Shown one piece after another: positions 34,800 to 42,833 of a stretch of 64,000 bases of DNA. Source of the DNA: Mycobacterium attenuatum (GTDB taxonomy: Bacteria > Actinomycetota > Actinomycetes > Mycobacteriales > Mycobacteriaceae); contig NZ_UPHT01000133.1 in NCBI RefSeq assembly GCF_900566085.1, positions 1 to 64,000 of the forward strand, in the 5' to 3' direction. A program made the position numbers and the translations under genes. Within the stretch, counting starts at the first letter, position 1, and every line of letters starts with the position of its first letter. The notes below the pieces were generated by a model, which had not been told where the DNA came from, did no database searches, and saw only the letters and a list, made by a program, of their open reading frames with translations.

Positions 34800-36220
34800 C
34801 TCCACACCGCTCCGATAGCTGCGCGGTGCCGCGCCCGCGATTGCGACTACCGATCATCGGTGACCTGCTCGTCGTGAACTGGACCAAACCCTGTCAGGGC
34901 CTGGCCAGGGAAGTCGAGGCCCACGGCGGGATCATCGAGCACCGCATCTTCGACCTCCGTCTCATTACGGTCGCTTCGACCGCCCTCATTAACGAGATCA
35001 ATGACGAATCACGGTGGGAAAAGAGCCTCGGGCTGGTGCTCCCCGAACTGCGCGCGATTGGCGGTGACGGGCTTTTCACCGCCTACAATCATGAACCCAA
35101 TTGGCGTATGGCCCATAACATCTTGATGCCGGCATTCACGAAGGCCGCTATGGCCTCTTACCACGCCAGCATGCTGGAAGCTGCTCGCGAACTAGTCAGC
35201 TCCTGGTCGCAGCGTGCTGCCGACGGAAGCTGGGTGGACATCCCAGACGAGGCCAACCGGTTCACCATCGAGGTGGTGGCGCGCGCCGGCTTAGGTCATT
35301 CGTTCACCAAATTGAACGACCCCAGCGATAACCCGATCATCAGCGCCTTCCTGCGCGAGCTCACACACGCCAGAACCACCGCGCGGACCAACGCCATCCC
35401 CCGCTACGAGCAACTACTGGGCCGACGCCGCCGCAACCAGCATCAACGCGACAAGCAATACCTCAGCGACCAGGTCGGCGCCATCATCAACGCTCGCCGG
35501 AGCAGCGGTGGGAGCGACAACGCACCCGTCAACATGCTCGACGTCATGCTGCACGAAACAGATCCCGCCACAGGCGAAAGCCTCGATAACGCCAACATCG
35601 CCAACCAGGTCCTGACCCTGCTCATCGCCGGCAGCGAAACATCCGCCAACGCCATCGCCTTCGCGCTGCACTACCTGTCCACCAATCCACACATCGCCGC
35701 CGCCGCGCGCGCTGAAGTAGACCAACGTTGGCCCGATTCTGGGGTGCCTGACATGTCGTTCGACGACGTCGCGAAGTTGCGCTACCTCCGCCGTATCGTC
35801 GACGAGACATTGCGCTTGTGGCCAATCGCGCCAGGATATTTCCGGCAAGCCAGGACCGACACCGTACTTGGTGGTCGTTACCAATTCAAAGCGGGAGATT
35901 GTGTATTCGTCCTGCTACTGTCTGCGCACCGCGATCGCGCCTGGGGGAACGATGCCGCTGAGTTCAACCCCGATAGATTCCTACCCGGGAACATTCGAAG
36001 GCTCGCACCCCACATTTACAAACCGTTCGGAACCGGCCCCCGCGCATGCATCGGTCGCCAGTTCGCAATTCACGAAATTATGCTGACGCTGGCTATCATC
36101 GTGCATCAATTTGTCTTGGAGTCATACCCGGGTTATCAATTGGAAGTATCGGAAAGACTAACCCTCAAACCAGACGGCCTGCGAATCCGCTTTCATCGTC
36201 GCCAGCGAACACCTCTTTAG
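34796..36220 (+). CDS. Cytochrome P450, BM3 (CYP102)-like heme domain without reductase
   Basis: This 474-residue P450 has I-helix LLIAGSETS, ExxR in DETLRLWP and heme loop FGTGPRACIGRQFA. The order and wording of many segments (LPIIGDLL, GDGLFTAYNHEPNWRMAHNILMPAF, AMASYH, DTVLGGRY, TLKPDGLRI) follow the heme domain of P450 BM3. BM3 is a fatty-acid hydroxylase fused to its own reductase, but here the gene stops after the heme domain, so separate redox partners are needed. The start overlaps the DUF6545 stop. Fatty-acid hydroxylation is the best guess. Confidence 0.87.
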   Translation: MTPHRSDSCAVPRPRLRLPIIGDLLVVNWTKPCQGLAREVEAHGGIIEHRIFDLRLITVASTALINEINDESRWEKSLGLVLPELRAIGGDGLFTAYNHEPNWRMAHNILMPAFTKAAMASYHASMLEAARELVSSWSQRAADGSWVDIPDEANRFTIEVVARAGLGHSFTKLNDPSDNPIISAFLRELTHARTTARTNAIPRYEQLLGRRRRNQHQRDKQYLSDQVGAIINARRSSGGSDNAPVNMLDVMLHETDPATGESLDNANIANQVLTLLIAGSETSANAIAFALHYLSTNPHIAAAARAEVDQRWPDSGVPDMSFDDVAKLRYLRRIVDETLRLWPIAPGYFRQARTDTVLGGRYQFKAGDCVFVLLLSAHRDRAWGNDAAEFNPDRFLPGNIRRLAPHIYKPFGTGPRACIGRQFAIHEIMLTLAIIVHQFVLESYPGYQLEVSERLTLKPDGLRIRFHRRQRTPL

Positions 36221-36311
36221 GCCGAGCTGGTTATACCTAAGACAGCACCGATAATTATAAGGTTAATTCGGCGTGTTAGTTGGTCAGCACATCACTCGCT
36301 GGTATGGAGAT

Positions 36312-36584
36312 TCAGGATCGGAACCTCCATAGTCTCCGATAGATACGCAGCGCGAGTACGCGCGGCAATCGTTCCGGATCACTACCTCGGGTGGTATAGG
36401 TGGGCATCCGGCCTGCAATCGACGCGAGCCACGCCGCTTCGTCCATTGCCAGGCTTCGTTCGACCAACTTAGCGGCAGCCAACATCTCCGCGTCTGCTCG
36501 TGAGGGCGCCGTCCACCGTTCTTCAATGTTGCGAAACGGATCTGCCCGATAATGTCCGCAGTGCTGAATCGCGATTGTCCACAT
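36312..36584 (-). CDS. Hypothetical protein, 90 aa
   Basis: The translation (MWTIAIQHCGHYRADPF... ending RIYRRLWRFRS) has balanced composition and a plausible helix SRADAEMLAAAKLVERSLAMDEAAWLASI. There is no good ribosome site. It overlaps the end of the next small ORF in another frame, so one of the two may be read only after a frameshift. No family recognised. Confidence 0.35.
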   Translation of the reverse strand: MWTIAIQHCGHYRADPFRNIEERWTAPSRADAEMLAAAKLVERSLAMDEAAWLASIAGRMPTYTTRGSDPERLPRVLALRIYRRLWRFRS

Positions 36585-36693
36585 TTGACCTGATCATCTC
36601 ACTGAACGTGTTCATGCCGCAAATCGAAATCATGAAATCCGGGTAATCTATTGGGAGCTGTTCGGCGAGACAGCAACGGCTATCGTCAACCAT
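36523..36693 (-). CDS. Hypothetical small protein, 56 aa
   Basis: The ATG has a strong GAGGAG five bases upstream and overlaps the stop of the preceding small frame (TGATG), the arrangement of coupled genes. The peptide starts MVDDSRCCLAEQLPIDYPDF. No domain recognised. Confidence 0.4.
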   Translation of the reverse strand: MVDDSRCCLAEQLPIDYPDFMISICGMNTFSEMIRSNVDNRDSALRTLSGRSVSQH

Positions 36694-36904
36694 CAGCTCC
36701 TCTTTTCGTGGGATTCGGTGATCACGTTCCTAGCCACCACACGGCTGTGATCCACAACGGCGTCACTCTGGTCATCGGTCGGCTTCGTTGAGCCGCGCAA
36801 CTCCGCAAGGAGGACGGGGTTACGACGCGCCAGTTCTTCCACGATGAGAACGCGGGATTCTGGCGGAATAGCGTCAAGAACATTGCTCGCGGATTACTCC
36901 ATCC
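36692..36904 (-). pseudogene. Possible frameshifted small gene upstream of the 56-aa ORF
   Basis: SASNVLDAIPPESRVLIVEELARRNPVLLAELRG and a Ser/Arg-rich tail read openly to a stop at 36692. The only ATG in a fitting place (near 36904) is in a different frame one base away. It may be a gene with a single-base lesion. Confidence is low. Confidence 0.3.
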
Positions 36905-37107
36905 ATTACGGGTTCATCGCGGGCAATTCGCCCAACCGCGACCACTGGCCGTCTTGATCCAAGACGACTGCCTGGCGGCGCCTCACGCCCGCGCCCGCTG
37001 TGCCGATCACGCTTCGCATCAAGCGTCCAGCCTGCTGGTAGTTCGTGGCTGGCGGCTGCGACCGGGCCCGTGCGTAGGCGCTGCGCGGCAACCTCAGCTC
37101 GCCGACA

Positions 37108-37551
37108 CTAGGCCCGCGCCTCCAGCACTGCCTTGAGCCGGGCCAGATCCTTGGCGTTGGCCCGCTTCATCGCCTTGGCCATGACCGGCGCGGCGATCCC
37201 GGCGAACCCGGACGGCTCGCCGCGGTTGCGCAGGGTCATCGTCGTTGTGCCATTCGGGCCGTCTTCCCACAGGTAAGTGGTCTCCATCGGGAAGGGCCCT
37301 TCCGCGGTGCGCATCATGAACCTGCTGCCCGGTTCCAGATCGACCACCTCGTAGGTGTAGCTCAACGAGCGCCCGAGAAACCTTGCGGTGAAGGCGAATT
37401 GCGAGCCGATCGACAGCGGTTTTGGCGTCTTCCATTGCACCGACGTGATATTGACGTACCAGGCGGTGGCGTTGTCTGGGTCGCAGGCATAGGCGGCCAC
37501 GTCGCTGCGGGTCCGGGCGATCAGGATCTCGCTGGCCACATCGACTTTCAT
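37108..37551 (-). CDS. SRPBCC (START/polyketide-cyclase-like) protein
   Basis: This 147-residue protein has the helix-grip pattern: N-terminal strand VASEILIARTRSDVAAYACDP, a central GSQFAFTARFLGR and YEVVDLEPGSRFMMRT, and a long C-terminal helix. It likely binds a hydrophobic ligand; no catalytic residues can be named. Its ATG overlaps the sigma factor stop by four bases, so it is the last gene of the YCII-sigma-SRPBCC operon. Confidence 0.85.
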   Translation of the reverse strand: MKVDVASEILIARTRSDVAAYACDPDNATAWYVNITSVQWKTPKPLSIGSQFAFTARFLGRSLSYTYEVVDLEPGSRFMMRTAEGPFPMETTYLWEDGPNGTTTMTLRNRGEPSGFAGIAAPVMAKAMKRANAKDLARLKAVLEARA

Positions 37552-38774
37552 GTCACTCCTAGTTGCGCATTCCAGTGCGCGATGCGCCGTTGGCGGTACC
37601 GCCGTTCGGGCATGGTGGTCGACTCCGTGAGGGAAGCCTGCATCGCCCCGACGGCCTCGGCGAATCTGCCTTGCCGGGCCAGCAGCTCACCGCGGACAGC
37701 ATGCCAGCGCTGATCGGGTTCGAGCTCCGCGAGCTCTGCTAAGCCCGCTGCGGCCCCGCCTGATTCGGCAACAGCCACGGCACGGGCCAAGGCAGCCGGC
37801 GGGCTCGGGTGCACCGACAGCAGCATGTCGTAAAGCCGGACGATCTCCGCCCAATCGGTAGCGGCATACGACGCGGCCCGGGCATGCTCGGCCGCGATCG
37901 CAGCCTGCAATTGATAGGGATCGGCCACCGCTGCGGTGCGGCGTAGCGATTCATCCAGCAGGGCAAGCGCTTCCGTGATCGCATCGCCGTCCCAGCGCGA
38001 GCGGTCCTGCTCAGACAGCGGCACCGGATCGCCGGCGTTGTCGCACCGTGCGGCACGCCGGGATTCGGTCAGCAGCAACAGCGCCAACACCGCCATCGGC
38101 GCCGGTTCATCGGGCATCAGCTCGTGCACCAACCGGGCCAGGCGCACCGCCTCACGGGCACCGTCGACATCGGTCAGCCGGTCGCCGCCGGCCGCGGTGT
38201 GGGCGATCGTGTAGGACGAGTGCACCACCGCGCACACCGCCGCCAGGCGCACCGGCAGGTCTTCGTCGGCCGGAACCCGGTACGGGATGCCAGCCCGCGC
38301 GATCTTGGCTCGGGTCCTGGTGAGCCGCTTGGCAATAGCGGCCTCACTGGTCAGCAGCACCACCGCGATCTGCGCCGGCGACAGACCGCACAAGGTGCGC
38401 AACGCCAGCGTCACCTGAGCCTCAAGCCCCAGCGCCGGGTGACAGCAGGTGAAGATCAGCCGCAGCCGATCGTCGGCCACCATGCTGTGGGGCGGCAGAT
38501 CGGGAACCGCGAGCTCCATGCTGGCACGCTCCTTTTGGGCTCGAGCACCCTCACGGCGCAGTAGGTCGATCGCGACCCGGCGGGCGGTCACCGTCAGCCA
38601 CGCGCGTGGCTCGGCGGGCACGCCGTTGCGAGGCCAGTCCCGAAGCGCGCGCAGCGCCGCTTCCTGTACCGCATCCTCGGCGATCTGCAGCGAGCCGACC
38701 GCCCGGACGAGGGTCGCCAGAATGCGGGTTCCCTCGATCCGGACGGTTTCGGCGAGCGCGGATTCGGCGGTCAA
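37548..38774 (-). CDS. ECF sigma factor with long C-terminal extension (ECF42-like)
   Basis: About 408 residues. Region 2 reads RILATLVRAVGSLQIAEDAVQEAALRALRDWPRNG and region 4 LRTLCGLSPAQIAVVLLTSEAAIAKRLTRTRAKI. These are followed by a helical TPR-like extension of over 200 residues (PYRVPADEDL onward, LLLLTESRRAAR). Sigma factors of this design, next to YCII/DGPF genes, form the ECF42 group, in which the extension replaces an anti-sigma factor. A TTG at 38774 overlaps the YCII stop (TTGA) and is preferred over the upstream frame extension. Confidence 0.85.
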   Translation of the reverse strand: MTAESALAETVRIEGTRILATLVRAVGSLQIAEDAVQEAALRALRDWPRNGVPAEPRAWLTVTARRVAIDLLRREGARAQKERASMELAVPDLPPHSMVADDRLRLIFTCCHPALGLEAQVTLALRTLCGLSPAQIAVVLLTSEAAIAKRLTRTRAKIARAGIPYRVPADEDLPVRLAAVCAVVHSSYTIAHTAAGGDRLTDVDGAREAVRLARLVHELMPDEPAPMAVLALLLLTESRRAARCDNAGDPVPLSEQDRSRWDGDAITEALALLDESLRRTAAVADPYQLQAAIAAEHARAASYAATDWAEIVRLYDMLLSVHPSPPAALARAVAVAESGGAAAGLAELAELEPDQRWHAVRGELLARQGRFAEAVGAMQASLTESTTMPERRYRQRRIAHWNAQLGVT

Positions 38775-39118
38775 CCGAATTCGATGATGGGACGCACCTC
38801 GACGGCACCGTCCCACGCGGCGGGTATCTCGGCGGCGATCCGCAGCGCCTCGTCCAGATCGGCGGCCTCGATGAGATAGAAGCCGGTCAGCGCTTCCTTG
38901 GTCTCGGCATAGGGGCCGTCGCTGGTGACGACGTCACCGCCGCGGGCACCTTTGACACGAACCGTCGTCGCGGTGGACGTCGGGTACAGCGCTGTGCCAC
39001 CACGAATCGCGGCGGCGTGCTCCTGGCCGAACTTCATGTATTCGGCCATGTCGGCGGCCTGCTCGGGGGCCGACCAGTCGACGTCCCTGGTGTAGGTCAG
39101 TGCGGCATATTGCGCCAT
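38771..39118 (-). CDS. YCII/DGPF-domain protein
   Basis: This 115-residue protein starts MAQYAALTYTRDVDW and carries VTSDGPYAETKEALTGFYLIEA, the DGPF signature, then VEVRPIIEF. These proteins have a ferredoxin-like fold of unclear function and are the usual partners and targets of ECF42 sigma factors. AAGGAGGAA lies just before the ATG. It is the first gene of a three-gene unit with all junctions overlapping by four bases. Confidence 0.88.
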   Translation of the reverse strand: MAQYAALTYTRDVDWSAPEQAADMAEYMKFGQEHAAAIRGGTALYPTSTATTVRVKGARGGDVVTSDGPYAETKEALTGFYLIEAADLDEALRIAAEIPAAWDGAVEVRPIIEFG

Positions 39119-39143
39119 GAGATTCCTCCTTGTCCCGATGATC

Positions 39144-39162
39144 ATCCGGGCCAATCCCGGAT
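39144..39162 (-). terminator. Perfect 7-bp inverted repeat after the P450 gene
   Basis: ATCCGGG and CCCGGAT are separated by five bases. A second pair, GTCCCGAT (39132-39139) and ATCGGGAC (39178-39185), encloses it. It lies between the P450 stop and the YCII start on the minus strand. No T tract follows, so it may be a stem-only mycobacterial terminator or a feature of the YCII promoter. Confidence 0.4.
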
Positions 39163-39193
39163 CTCATCAAGAGGACGATCGGGACGGACCCGA

Positions 39194-40438
39194 TCAGGAC
39201 ACCCCGAGGCGAAGGTGGGTCGAAGTCGAGTCAAACAGCACCGGGAGCGAGGTCGGTGACCGGAAAATCTGGCCGCGAATGTGCGGATCGTCGCCGCCGG
39301 GATCAAGGCGCAGGCCGGGCAACCGGTCGAGCAGCAGGTTGAGCGCCACCCGCATCTCCAGGCGGGCCAGGTGCATGCCCAGGCAGATATGAACCCCGTG
39401 ACCGAAACCGATGTGCGCCCTGGCCGGGCGGAAGATGTCGAAGCGATCCGGGTCGGGGTATCTGCCCTCTTGCCGGTTTGCCGCGCCCAGCATCGGCATG
39501 ACCGAGGAGCCGGCGGGTATGGGCACGCCGCCCAGTTCGGTGTCGCGGGTGGCCACGCGGGTGATGGTCAGCAGCGGCGGCTCCCAGCGCACCGCCTCCT
39601 CGATCGCCTGCGGCAGCAGTGCGCGCTCGGCCCGCACCGCATCGAGTTGATCTGTGTTGGAAAGCAATCCGAACAACATGTTGCCCAGCGAACGGTACGT
39701 GGTCTCGACGCCGGCCGGCAGCAGCAACCGCAGAAAGGAGAAGATCTCCTCGTCGGACAGCTGCTCGCCGTCGATCTCGGCCTGCGCCAGGCCGCTGATC
39801 AGATCGTCCCGTGGTTCCGCGCGCCGGGCGGCCAGGATCGGGGTGAAGTACTGCTGCAACGCCTGCGACGCGGCCCGGCCGCGCTGCGGGTTGACGGTGA
39901 AGCTCAACAGCGAGATCGACCAGCGCTGAAACTGCGGATAGTCCTCGCGCGGCAGACCCAGCAGGCCGGCGATGATCTGCGTCGGATAGGGAAAGGTGAA
40001 CTCCTTGACCAGATCGCCGTGGCCGCGGCCGGCGAACCGGTCGATCAGCTCGTTGCCCACCTTGCCGACCAGCTCATCCTCCCAGCGCGCTAACGCCTTC
40101 TGCGAAAAAGCTTTTGCCACCAGCGCGCGATGACGGCCGTGTTCGGGCTCGTCCATGCCGAGCATGACGTGGCGGCCCAGCACGTCGCCGAAGGCGTCGA
40201 TGATGATCGCCGACGAGAACGTCTCGTTGTCCCGCAGCAGCTGCGCGACGTCCTCATGGCGGTAGACGATGAAGACCGGCTTGGATTCCTCATGCGGCAT
40301 GGCCGAGAAGTCGATGCGCTGCACCGGTTCTTCCCGCCGCAGCCGGGCCAGCTCGGTGTAGGGATCGCGGACGTCGCCGGATACCACGTCGTCGAAGGCA
40401 CCGAAGTCCTCCAGATCGTCGAACAGCTGCACGCGCAC
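39194..40438 (-). CDS. Cytochrome P450 (soluble actinobacterial type)
   Basis: This 414-residue P450 has I-helix LLPAGVETTYRS, ExxR in EEAVRWEPP and heme loop GFGHGVHICLGMHLAR. The N-terminal DPYTELARLRREEPV fits mycobacterial CYPs acting on lipids or sterols; a subfamily cannot be given. GTG at 40438 lies four bases after the ALDH stop; the frame extends upstream but overlaps ALDH. It is last in the PBP-AveC-SDR-ALDH-P450 operon. An electron-transfer partner is not encoded nearby. Confidence 0.87.
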   Translation of the reverse strand: MRVQLFDDLEDFGAFDDVVSGDVRDPYTELARLRREEPVQRIDFSAMPHEESKPVFIVYRHEDVAQLLRDNETFSSAIIIDAFGDVLGRHVMLGMDEPEHGRHRALVAKAFSQKALARWEDELVGKVGNELIDRFAGRGHGDLVKEFTFPYPTQIIAGLLGLPREDYPQFQRWSISLLSFTVNPQRGRAASQALQQYFTPILAARRAEPRDDLISGLAQAEIDGEQLSDEEIFSFLRLLLPAGVETTYRSLGNMLFGLLSNTDQLDAVRAERALLPQAIEEAVRWEPPLLTITRVATRDTELGGVPIPAGSSVMPMLGAANRQEGRYPDPDRFDIFRPARAHIGFGHGVHICLGMHLARLEMRVALNLLLDRLPGLRLDPGGDDPHIRGQIFRSPTSLPVLFDSTSTHLRLGVS

Positions 40439-40442
40439 CCCT

Positions 40443-41927
40443 TCAGCCGGCCGGATAGCCCACCGATTTGATCTGGGTGTACTGGTCGAACCCGGCGATC
40501 CCGTTCTGCCGGCCCACCCCGCTGTCCTTGTAGCCGCCGAACGGGGTGTCGGCACCGTACGGCGCGGCGCCCTGCACACCGATGAACCCGGCCCGCAGCC
40601 GCCGCGCCACCGCCAGCGAGTGTTCCAGCGAACCCGACATCACGTTGCCGGCCAACCCGTACACGCTGTCGTTGGCGATCCGGATCGCGTCTTCCTCGTC
40701 GTCGAATGCGATGACCGACAACACGGGCCCGAAGATCTCCTCCTGGGCGATCGTCATCGAGTTGTCGACATCGACGAAAAGCGTTGGCCGGACAAAGAAT
40801 CCGCGGTCGAAACCGGTAGCCGCGTCGGGGCCGCCGACCAGGCAGGTGGCGCCCTCGTCGACACCCTTGCTGATGTAGCCGAGCACCCGCTTGCGTTGCT
40901 TGTCGGAGATCACCGGGCCGCACAACGTCGCTGGGTCCTGGGGGTCGCCCGGCATGACGTTGTCGTAGATGTTCTGCAGGACCGCCACGCCTTCGTCGTA
41001 GCGCGACCGCGGCAGCAGCAGCCGTGTCGGGTTGGCACAGCCCTGCCCGGCATGCATGCATGGCGCGATGCCAATCGCGCAGGCCAACCCGAACTCGGCG
41101 TCCTCGAGAACGATGGTGGCCGATTTGCCGCCGAGTTCGAGGAACAGCCGCTTGAGCGTCGCCGCGCCCTTTTCCATGATCCGCTTGCCGACGACGGTCG
41201 AACCGGTGAACGAGATCAGGTCGACCTTGGGCGACAATGTGAGCTCCTCGCCGACCAGATGGTCTGATGCGGTGACGATGTTGACGACTCCCGGTGGGAT
41301 GTCGGTCTTTTCGGCGATCAGCCGGCCCAGGCGGGTGGCATTGAACGGCGTGTCCGGCGCCGGTTTGAGCACCACGGTGTTGCCGGTGCCCAGCGCTTGG
41401 CCGAGCTTGTTGATGGTGACCTCGAACGGGAAGTTCCACGGCACGATCGCGCCGACCACACCGACCGGTTCGCGCCAGACCTTGCGGCTGGTCAGTTGGC
41501 CGGTGATGCTAACCAGCACGTCGCCCAGGTCGGTTTCCCATGGGTACTCGTCGATCAGCTTGGCGGGATAGCGCAGCGCGTCGGCCAGCGGCGCATCCAG
41601 TTGCGGTCCGTAGGTGATCGCCCGCGGCGCACCGGCTTCGGCGATGAGCTCCTCGCGCAGCTCCTCCCGTTCGGCTTCGATGGCCTCTTGTAATTGCTCC
41701 AGGCAGCGCTTGCGTAATGCGCGGTTGGTCGACCAGTCGGTCTCGTCGAAGGCTCGCCGGGCGGCGTCGATGGCCCGGTGCATATCCGCCTTCGACGCGT
41801 CGGCGACCTCTCCGATCGGCTCCTCGGTGGCCGGGTTGATGTTGCTGAAGGTGCCGGCCTGACCGTCGACGAGCTTGCCGTCGATCATCATCTTCGATTC
41901 GAACCGGACCTTTACAGTGTCAGCCAT
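40443..41927 (-). CDS. NAD(P)-dependent aldehyde dehydrogenase
   Basis: This 494-residue enzyme has PWNFPFEVTINKLGQAL for cofactor-pocket formation, catalytic Glu in LELGGKSATIV, catalytic Cys in HAGQGCANPTRLL, and EEIFGPVLSV and PFGGYKDSGVGRQNG near the end. It would oxidise an aldehyde made by the P450/SDR to an acid, which could then be activated and enter the acyl-CoA dehydrogenase step encoded at 47.8-50 kb. It lies 30 bases after the SDR. Confidence 0.9.
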   Translation of the reverse strand: MADTVKVRFESKMMIDGKLVDGQAGTFSNINPATEEPIGEVADASKADMHRAIDAARRAFDETDWSTNRALRKRCLEQLQEAIEAEREELREELIAEAGAPRAITYGPQLDAPLADALRYPAKLIDEYPWETDLGDVLVSITGQLTSRKVWREPVGVVGAIVPWNFPFEVTINKLGQALGTGNTVVLKPAPDTPFNATRLGRLIAEKTDIPPGVVNIVTASDHLVGEELTLSPKVDLISFTGSTVVGKRIMEKGAATLKRLFLELGGKSATIVLEDAEFGLACAIGIAPCMHAGQGCANPTRLLLPRSRYDEGVAVLQNIYDNVMPGDPQDPATLCGPVISDKQRKRVLGYISKGVDEGATCLVGGPDAATGFDRGFFVRPTLFVDVDNSMTIAQEEIFGPVLSVIAFDDEEDAIRIANDSVYGLAGNVMSGSLEHSLAVARRLRAGFIGVQGAAPYGADTPFGGYKDSGVGRQNGIAGFDQYTQIKSVGYPAG

Positions 41928-41957
41928 TTTTGTTCAGCTCTCTTCAGACGAGGCTCA

Positions 41958-42833
41958 CTATTCCGGCGCCCGTAATGCCCCAGAGCGCGGGAGACCCAGC
42001 GCCAGCCGGGTCACCCTATGGAGAGCCTTACCGGAAAGCAGCCGGTTGGCAACCATCAGCATCCGGGCGTCGGGACCGACGGCGTGGCGGGCAAAGGGCG
42101 AGGGGTCCTCGACGGCGCTGGCCAGCGCTCGCGCGAACTGCTCCGGTGAACGCGCCAATCGCATCGCGGCCCGGCCGCGCCGGTCGACCTTGGTGTGCAG
42201 CGCGGCGTACGGACCGGCCAGGTCGCGGTGGTCCGAGGTTCCCACGTCGGTGATGATGTCGGTGTCGAAGGTTCCGGCAACCAGGACGGTGACACCCAGT
42301 CCGAACGGAGCCACCTCGGCCGCCAGCGACTCGGCCCACCGTTCGAGTGCGCCCTTGGCCGCGGAGTACGCCGCGATCTCCGGCATGCCGCGCACGCCGC
42401 CCTGGCTCGAGATCATCACGATGCGCCCTTGTCCCGCGGCGCGCATCGACGGCAACAGCGCCTTGGTCAACAGCACCGGCCCGAAGACGGCCGTCGCGAA
42501 CATTCGCTCCCACAGGTCGATCGGCGTCTCCTCGACCGTCCCGGCCGCGGATATGCCCGCGTTGTGCACCAGCACCCGCGGAGCGCCGACCGCCTCCTCG
42601 ATCGCCTTGGCCGCGGCCGTGACGGATGCCTGGTCGGTGAGATCTAGCTGGACCGCTATCAGGCGTGAATCCTCTTTTGCGGCAGCGGCCGTCGACCGCA
42701 AGGCCGCCATGCCGGACTCAAGTGAGCGCATCGTGGCCACCACCCGCCACCCCTGCCGGTACAGGTGCGCGGCCGACGCGAGGCCCAGCCCGCGGGACGC
42801 GCCGGTGATGACGACGGCCGGTGGCTCACCCAT
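41958..42833 (-). CDS. Short-chain dehydrogenase/reductase
   Basis: This 291-residue SDR has VVITGASRGLGLASAAHL, HNAGISAAG, ISSQGGVRG with the catalytic Ser, and YSAAKGALERWAESLAAEV with Tyr and Lys. The C-terminal extension of about 60 residues (DARMLMVANRLLSGKALHRV) is typical of lipid-active SDRs. The ATG at 42833 overlaps the AveC-like gene by eight bases; a GTG at 42854 would add seven residues. Probable alcohol-ketone conversion in the operon's pathway. Confidence 0.86.
   Translation of the reverse strand: MGEPPAVVITGASRGLGLASAAHLYRQGWRVVATMRSLESGMAALRSTAAAAKEDSRLIAVQLDLTDQASVTAAAKAIEEAVGAPRVLVHNAGISAAGTVEETPIDLWERMFATAVFGPVLLTKALLPSMRAAGQGRIVMISSQGGVRGMPEIAAYSAAKGALERWAESLAAEVAPFGLGVTVLVAGTFDTDIITDVGTSDHRDLAGPYAALHTKVDRRGRAAMRLARSPEQFARALASAVEDPSPFARHAVGPDARMLMVANRLLSGKALHRVTRLALGLPRSGALRAPE

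Larger units (their letters stand above)
36221..37107. other. Low-density region with small minus-strand ORFs
   Basis: The first 100 bases are AT-rich. Further on, several short minus-strand frames may be parts of one or two decayed genes (listed separately). The frame 36906-37091 is basic and Gln/Arg-rich without support. No RNA gene or mobile element is recognised. Confidence 0.4.

Noticed and set aside
27300..36900. Prophage or integrative element
   Set aside because: XRE and ImmA genes suggested an ICE-type switch, but there is no integrase, relaxase, structural gene, tRNA or attachment repeat in the window.
36906..37091. 60-codon minus-strand frame rich in Arg and Gln
   Set aside because: No ribosome site, no domain and no codon signal; treated as noncoding.
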